A stretch of DNA of 5,364 nucleotides from Modestobacter sp. GTDB lineage: Bacteria > Actinomycetota > Actinomycetes > Mycobacteriales > Geodermatophilaceae. Shown here piece by piece: positions 1 to 3,162 of the stretch. The DNA lies in the NCBI GenBank assembly GCA_025966175.1, contig JAOPVN010000199.1:1-5364 (forward strand), read 5' to 3'. Positions within the stretch are counted from its first letter, which is position 1. The number at the start of each line of letters is the position of its first letter. The notes under the pieces are model-generated. The model saw nothing but the letters and a program-made list of their open reading frames with translations. It searched no databases and was not told the origin of the DNA. Made by a program: the position numbers and the translations under genes.

Positions 1-655
1 TGACGATGCAATCGGAGTTCGCCAGGTCTTCCAGGAAGTTGGTTGCGCCACCACGGCCGAACGAGGCTCCCAGACCGGGAACCGTCGAAGAGTGCTATAT
101 GCGGGCCTGGTTCTCGATCTGTATGGCGCCCATGGCGCTGTACAGCTTCTTCATCAGGTAGTTCTCTTCGTTGTCCAGCGTCGCCCCGCCCAGGCTGGCG
201 ATGCCCATGGTGCGGTTGACGCGCTGGCCGTTCTCCTCGTCCTGCCAGCCCTTCTTGCGGGCGGACAGGACGCGGTCGGCGATCATCTCCATCGCCGTGT
301 CGAGGTCCAGGTCCTCCCAGTCCGTCGCGTACGGACGGCGGTACTTGACCGTGGTGACCCGGGTCGGGCTGGTGACCAGCTGCTTGCTGGCGCTGCCCTT
401 GGGGCAGAGCCGGCCGCGGCTGATCGGCGAATCCGGGTCGCCCTCGATCTGGACGATCTTCTCGTCCTTGACGAACACCCGCTGGCCACAACCGACGGCG
501 CAGTACGGGCAGACCGACTTCACGACCCGGTCGGCCGTGGCGGTCCGGCTGACCACCTGCTCGGTGGCCTTGCTGCGCGCGGCGACGCCGCGGCCGAGGG
601 GATCAGAGCCGGTGAGCTGCCGGAACACCGGCCACGCGTCGAGCCACGTCTTCAC
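1..655 (-). CDS. fdhA: Formate dehydrogenase catalytic (alpha) subunit, UAG-encoded selenocysteine, partial
   Basis: N-terminal 218 residues of a molybdopterin formate dehydrogenase of the FdnG/FdoG type, which oxidises formate to CO2; the rest lies off the left edge. Cys49, Cys52, Cys56 and Cys84 form the N-terminal [4Fe-4S] site (CPYC...GC...LCPKG, with the conserved Lys86). The block GIASLGGATLDNEENY (151-166) and then ENQARI lead to an in-frame UAG at residue 187, followed without a frame break by HSSTVPGLGASFGRGG and 15 more residues to the edge. FdnG has selenocysteine at this point (NQARV-Sec-HGPTV). Start is GTG at 655-653: an in-frame TGA lies directly before it and AGGTGG lies 13 nt upstream. 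No twin-arginine signal is visible, so I infer a cytoplasmic enzyme, unlike E. coli FdnG. Standard gene calling would stop at UAG and report a 186-residue fragment. Family assignment is near certain; Sec decoding is an inference. Confidence 0.95.
65..83 (-). promoter_or_regulatory. Bacterial SECIS-type hairpin of the formate dehydrogenase mRNA
   Basis: The mRNA reads GGUUCCC-GGUCU-GGGAGCC: a 7-bp stem (one G-U wobble, three G-C pairs at the top) closing a GGUCU loop. The stem starts 11 nt after the UAG. E. coli fdhF has the same 11-nt spacing, a stem also beginning GGUU and a loop containing GGUC, the part recognised by the SelB elongation factor (known biology, recalled). A further CGA/UCG pairing with one unpaired C can extend the base. 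The hairpin lies inside coding sequence and encodes TVPGLGA. Confidence 0.82.
95..97 (-). other. In-frame UAG at the selenocysteine position
   Basis: The codon TAG (minus strand, 97 to 95) follows Ile186 and precedes His188 of the formate dehydrogenase. The family carries Sec (UGA) or Cys (UGC/UGU) here, as the ligand of the Mo/W. UAG differs from UGA and from both Cys codons by two bases, so a single point mutation of an ordinary gene does not explain it. The frame stays open and family-like for the remaining 31 codons. Recoding of UAG as Sec is established for Geodermatophilus and Blastococcus; that it happens here is inferred from the codon, its position and the adjacent hairpin. Confidence 0.88.
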
Positions 656-774
656 TCACTGAAGCTTGCCACCTGATTGCCCACGACGCGCGTCCACCAC
701 CCCGGCGGGTTGCGCCATCAGCCCAGGCAGGCGGCCCTCAGTGCGACCTGGGAGTTCACGGCGCCTGACCCGGA
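656..774 (-). other. Leader between the small CxxC gene and formate dehydrogenase
   Basis: 119 nt with no convincing ORF. It holds a 6-bp inverted repeat, CCCAGG (752-747) and CCTGGG (727-722) on the mRNA strand, spaced 19 nt, which could be a weak terminator, an attenuator or a leader fold. AGGTGG at 674-669 is the only Shine-Dalgarno-like sequence before the GTG start, 13 nt away, longer than usual. I recognise no known riboswitch. A promoter of its own cannot be excluded, but no clear -10/-35 pair is visible. Confidence 0.35.
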
Positions 775-963
775 TCAAACCGGTACGCGTGCTCCGCACG
801 CTGAGCAGAGGCCGTATGTGCTGGCCTTCGGATCCCAGCGAGGGTTCAACCGGGCGAGCCCACGTCGCACCTCGCGCGACTGGACGACGTCCACCGCGGG
901 AAGCCCGCAGACATCGCAAGCGCGCTCGAGGCCCCGCAACCTCTTCCTGAGCCGATCCGCCAT
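775..963 (-). CDS. Small zinc-ribbon-like CxxC protein upstream of formate dehydrogenase (possibly the C-terminal part of a UAG-containing gene)
   Basis: A 62-residue protein if started at ATG 963. It has a basic N-terminus (MADRLRKRLRGLERA) and two CxxC pairs, Cys16/Cys19 (CDVC) and Cys53/Cys56 (CSAC), the usual pattern of a zinc ribbon or rubredoxin-like metal knuckle. About three quarters of codons end in G or C, supporting real coding. The function is not recognised; the position directly before formate dehydrogenase, in the same direction, suggests an accessory or regulatory role. The start is doubtful: no good Shine-Dalgarno precedes ATG 963, while the same frame continues upstream through CGC-TGT-GGA to an in-frame TAG (975-973) and then 30 more codons that do have a Shine-Dalgarno. 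The protein may therefore be 96 residues with UAG read through. Confidence 0.6.
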   Translation of the reverse strand: MADRLRKRLRGLERACDVCGLPAVDVVQSREVRRGLARLNPRWDPKASTYGLCSACGARVPV

Positions 964-972
964 TCCACAGCG

Positions 973-1065
973 CTACCCAGCCAGTACCTGGCTGACCCGC
1001 AGGGGGCGCTGAGGGACATCGTGCCGACTCTGCGGTGTCCCGGAGCGGCCTTTGGCCACGGCCAT
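973..1065 (-). CDS. 30-codon ORF ending in UAG, in frame with the CxxC protein
   Basis: ATG 1065-1063 lies 20 nt after the LysR stop codon, with AGGA four bases upstream (AGGAACTC-ATG). It encodes MAVAKGRSGTPQSRHDVPQR and PLRVSQVLAG, then UAG. Roughly 70% of its codons end in G or C. The frame is the same as that of the 62-residue CxxC protein, and there is no other stop between them. Either it is a separate tiny peptide, or it is the N-terminus of a 96-residue protein in which UAG is decoded, giving ...VLAG-Sec-RCG... with a Sec-x-Cys pair. A chance short ORF is the third possibility. Confidence 0.35.
   Translation of the reverse strand: MAVAKGRSGTPQSRHDVPQRPLRVSQVLAG
978..994 (-). repeat. 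Perfect 7-bp hairpin just before the in-frame UAG
   Basis: On the mRNA strand CAGCCAG-GTA-CTGGCTG folds into a 7-bp stem with a three-base loop, ending two bases before the TAG at 975-973. It has no following U-tract. It could be an operator, a structure affecting translation of the small gene, or chance. It is upstream of the UAG, so it is not a normal bacterial SECIS. Confidence 0.4.
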
Positions 1066-1085
1066 GAGTTCCTGTGACGAGCGGG

Positions 1086-1991
1086 TCACCACGACCAGCG
1101 GCTCGAAGCGTTTGCGCAGTGCTCGCGGTAGGCGGCGAGGAAGGCGCGGCCCGCTGCTCCCCGGAGGGCTTCGTCCCGACTTGCGATGCCCAGTTCCCAG
1201 AGCGGTGCATCGGCCAGGGTGGCGACGCCGACCCCGCCGAAGATGTCTTCTTCGATACATTCCCGCGGGCCGTAGGAGATGCCCACACCCCGCTGCACCA
1301 TGGTGAGGACTCTGAACCAGTCGTCGACCTCGAGGCGGATCTGTCGCTGCAAGCCGTGTTCCTCGAACAACTGGTCGAACAGCTCACGCGACCGCCATCC
1401 GTGCGGCAGCTCGATGATCGACTCGTCGACGAGCTCCCGGGGGTCCACCTCCCGCGCCCCTGCCAGGCGGTGGCCGGCGGGGCAGACGACGGCAAGTGGC
1501 GCACTGACCAGCGTCTCGAAGCGAAGCGCGGCACTCCTGCGCTGCACCCGTGGGGTGATGGCGAAGTCCACCTGGCCGTCGGCCACCAGGTCCACCATGG
1601 ACCTGGGGTCGGCGGGGAGCACCCGCACCTCCACGCCCGGATGCTCCTCACCGAATCGGCGGATCGTCTCGACGATGTCGATGCTCCGGGGCACGAACAC
1701 GGCGGCGATGCGGACCGTCCCGCGGAGCAGTCCCTTGATCTCCGCGACCGCGTCCCGCGCACGGTCGGCGCCCTCGAGCACGGCACGCGCCGGCTCGAGG
1801 AACGCCCGGCCCGCGTCAGTCAGCTCGGCGCCGCGCCGACCACGGATGAACAGCTCCGTTCCCAGTCCACGCTCGAGTGCCAGCAGCGATGCCGAGAGGC
1901 TCGACTGCACCATGAACACGCGGGCCGCGGCGCGGCTGAACGAGCCCTCCTCGACGATGGCCAAGAAGTGCTCTAGCTGCCTCAGTTCCAT
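1086..1991 (-). CDS. LysR-family transcriptional regulator
   Basis: 301 residues, the usual LysR-type length. The N-terminal winged helix-turn-helix (about 1-60) is canonical: MELRQLEHFLAIVEEGSFSR, then AAARVFMVQSSLSASLLALE and LGTELFIRGRRGAELTDAG. A linker helix (about 62-88) leads to the two-lobed effector-binding domain (about 90-295; GTVRIAAV, DFAITPR, GVGISYGPR). Such proteins bind DNA as tetramers and respond to a small molecule; the effector cannot be read from sequence. The ATG at 1991 is fixed by the conserved MELRQLEHF start. It sits in a 23-bp tandem duplication with no standard Shine-Dalgarno; the nearest AGG is 11 nt upstream. No divergent gene is visible upstream, while formate dehydrogenase lies downstream on the same strand, so I infer that the regulator may control that block and perhaps itself. 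Confidence 0.95.
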   Translation of the reverse strand: MELRQLEHFLAIVEEGSFSRAAARVFMVQSSLSASLLALERGLGTELFIRGRRGAELTDAGRAFLEPARAVLEGADRARDAVAEIKGLLRGTVRIAAVFVPRSIDIVETIRRFGEEHPGVEVRVLPADPRSMVDLVADGQVDFAITPRVQRRSAALRFETLVSAPLAVVCPAGHRLAGAREVDPRELVDESIIELPHGWRSRELFDQLFEEHGLQRQIRLEVDDWFRVLTMVQRGVGISYGPRECIEEDIFGGVGVATLADAPLWELGIASRDEALRGAAGRAFLAAYREHCANASSRWSW

Positions 1992-2018
1992 GACCGCAGC
2001 TGCCTCAGTTCCATGACC
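1975..2018 (-). repeat. 23-bp-period tandem duplication over the LysR start codon
   Basis: A 21-base sequence (plus strand 1975-1995, beginning AGCTGCCTCAG) is repeated identically at 1998-2018, offset 23 bp. Each copy contains ATG-GAA-CTG-AGG-CAG. Because 23 is not a multiple of three, the upstream ATG (2014) opens another frame: MELRQLRSWN, then TGA at 1984-1982. This 10-codon upstream ORF spans the real start codon and ends a few bases after it, an arrangement suited to termination-reinitiation coupling. The upstream copy also supplies the AGG that sits 11 nt before the true start. Confidence 0.85.
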
Positions 2019-2070
2019 ACAGACAACGACCGTACGTAGTCACGGATCACCGCTGAGTGACCGCGTGTTC

Positions 2071-2087
2071 TCGATGGGGGTCATCGA
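2071..2087. promoter_or_regulatory. 17-bp dyad, candidate operator upstream of the LysR gene
   Basis: TCGATG-GGGGT-CATCGA is a perfect 6-bp inverted repeat with a five-base spacer, beginning with T and ending with A, 80-96 bp upstream of the LysR start. LysR-type regulators commonly bind interrupted dyads of about this size near their own promoter. The spacing is T-N15-A rather than the classic T-N11-A, so the assignment is tentative. Confidence 0.35.
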
Positions 2088-2156
2088 AGATGGCAATGGA
2101 CGGTCTGTGATCGGGCGCTTCCAGCCACCCCGGCCCTCTGTCATGATCCTGCTGCG

Positions 2157-2192
2157 CGCCGCGGCCTGTTCCCCCCGTAGCAGGCCGCGGCG
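2157..2192. repeat. Perfect 12-bp-stem hairpin with a 12-base loop
   Basis: CGCCGCGGCCTG (2157-2168) and CAGGCCGCGGCG (2181-2192) are exact reverse complements around TTCCCCCCGTAG. This is the most stable hairpin I found in the window. No T-run follows on either strand, which is common for actinobacterial terminators. However, no recognised gene reads into it from either side, so it could insulate the LysR promoter, end an unseen transcript, or be a protein-binding site. Confidence 0.6.
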
Positions 2193-2750
2193 TCCATCCC
2201 CGGCACACGGACCATCCCCGATCCTTGACTCAGCCCGGGGACGGCCAGGAGGGGCGAGACACTCCCCGACGGAACCGCCAAGCCGGCTGTTGGACCAACG
2301 GCGAGTAGCGCCGTGATCCGCTCCCACGACCGAACCACCCCCTGTGACCGGCCTCGGTGCGCGTCGAACTCATGACTCTGTCGATGGACGGCCGCGGATC
2401 GCTGGGGGCGGGCAGTCGGCCACAGCCGGCGGTGCCCGTGAGGAGGCGCTTCGCGGTGGTTGGGACGGCTCTGGTGCGCGGGAGCAGTTCGCTGCAGAGG
2501 GGGAACGGCTACAGCGTGACCTCGAACGCGAGCTGCCGGACGCCGAGATCGAGCTGATCCTCTGGCAGGAACCTCGGGGGCGCGCCGATCGGAAGCGAGA
2601 TCGCGGCCCGGCTTGAACGCTTCACTCACCCGCTTCGCCGCCCGCCGATGGTCCCGCTGCCACATGACCGACGAATGACTGTCTGCTGACGAGCAGGTGA
2701 TGCGTCGGGCGTCGAACAGGGCCCGGGGCTGGTGCGGCTGAGTACCGTCG

Positions 2751-3011
2751 GTGTGGACACCCAGGAGGCGCGCCATCGCCAGCGACACCGCACGCTGCAC
2801 CCAAGCCCACCTCGGCTGCCCCTGCGAGGGCGACGAGGCGGTCCACGCAGCCCGCGCTCAGCACGTCGAGAACGCACAGGCCGGCTCCGAGGCGACGGTC
2901 GACTGCCCCGAGTGCGGCGAGCCCAGCAGCCCGCTGCGCATCGTGACCTGGGGGCACTGCCGGGCCTGCCGCACCGCCGACTCCCGAGCCAAGAGCCCGC
3001 TGCGCTGGTGA
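2751..3011 (+). CDS. Small cysteine-rich zinc-ribbon-like protein
   Basis: 86 residues in a frame with very strong G/C-ending codon bias. Seven cysteines: C16, C23 and C25 (CTQAHLGCPC) near the start, then two CxxC pairs, C52/C55 (CPEC) and C70/C73 (CRAC), giving a C-terminal zinc ribbon of about 20 residues between pairs. His69 and His20 could also bind metal. No signal peptide or membrane segment. Start GTG 2751 is the first start codon after an in-frame TGA at 2739 and has no clear Shine-Dalgarno, so it may be misplaced or the mRNA may be leaderless. Function unknown; it might bind nucleic acid or protein through the ribbon. A hairpin 9 nt after its stop separates it from the membrane gene downstream. 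Confidence 0.62.
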   Translation: MWTPRRRAIASDTARCTQAHLGCPCEGDEAVHAARAQHVENAQAGSEATVDCPECGEPSSPLRIVTWGHCRACRTADSRAKSPLRW

Positions 3012-3019
3012 CCTGAGGG

Positions 3020-3038
3020 CCTCCCCCTTCGGGTGAGG
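3020..3038 (+). terminator. Hairpin after the cysteine-rich gene
   Basis: CCTCCCCCTTCGGGTGAGG folds as CCTC/GAGG plus an upper CC/GG closed by a C(UUCG)G tetraloop, with small internal irregularity. It starts 9 nt after the TGA at 3009-3011 and before the next gene. UUCG-capped GC stems without a U-tract are usual for actinobacterial terminators. Confidence 0.55.
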
Positions 3039-3162
3039 GAACACGGCAGGGATACAGAACGGACGATCCAGTCCCGACAACTGACGTGTGACCTCCGGAT
3101 TCCTCGCCGCGCCGGCGCGGGCCGTGACCACCTCTCGACGAGGTGGCACGGCGGCTCCTGCC

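Larger units (their letters stand above)
2019..2750. other. Gene-poor intergenic stretch
   Basis: No ORF here looks convincingly coding. It contains a 17-bp dyad (2071-2087), a perfect hairpin (2157-2192) and a 9-bp direct repeat CCATCCCCG at 2194-2202 and 2212-2220. A plus-strand frame from GTG 2344 to TGA 2616 (90 codons) has a charged, helix-like second half (GERLQRDLERELPDAEIELI) with better codon bias than its first half. It resembles no family I know and may be a decayed gene end or chance. I see no tRNA, transposase or integrase remnant. Confidence 0.5.

Noticed and set aside
92..676. Plus-strand frame opposite formate dehydrogenase
   Set aside because: Antisense shadow of a clearly identified gene; no family-like sequence.
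722..752. Leader hairpin as an SRP RNA or known riboswitch
   Set aside because: The run GTGAACTCCCAGGTC recalls the SRP RNA core, but the GGAAG loop and pairing are absent, and no riboswitch consensus could be matched.
656..1786. 376-codon minus-strand frame across the LysR gene and the leader
   Set aside because: Out of frame with the LysR and CxxC proteins and Arg/Ser/Pro-rich; the LysR frame fully explains this coding signal.
2344..2616. 90-codon plus-strand ORF from GTG 2344
   Set aside because: The second half is helix-like and has reasonable codon bias, but the first half does not, there is no ribosome site, and no family is recognised. Kept only as a note in the intergenic entry.
2683..2696. 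CTGCT-GACG-AGCAG hairpin
   Set aside because: Only 5 bp, no adjacent gene end, within chance expectation for GC-rich DNA.
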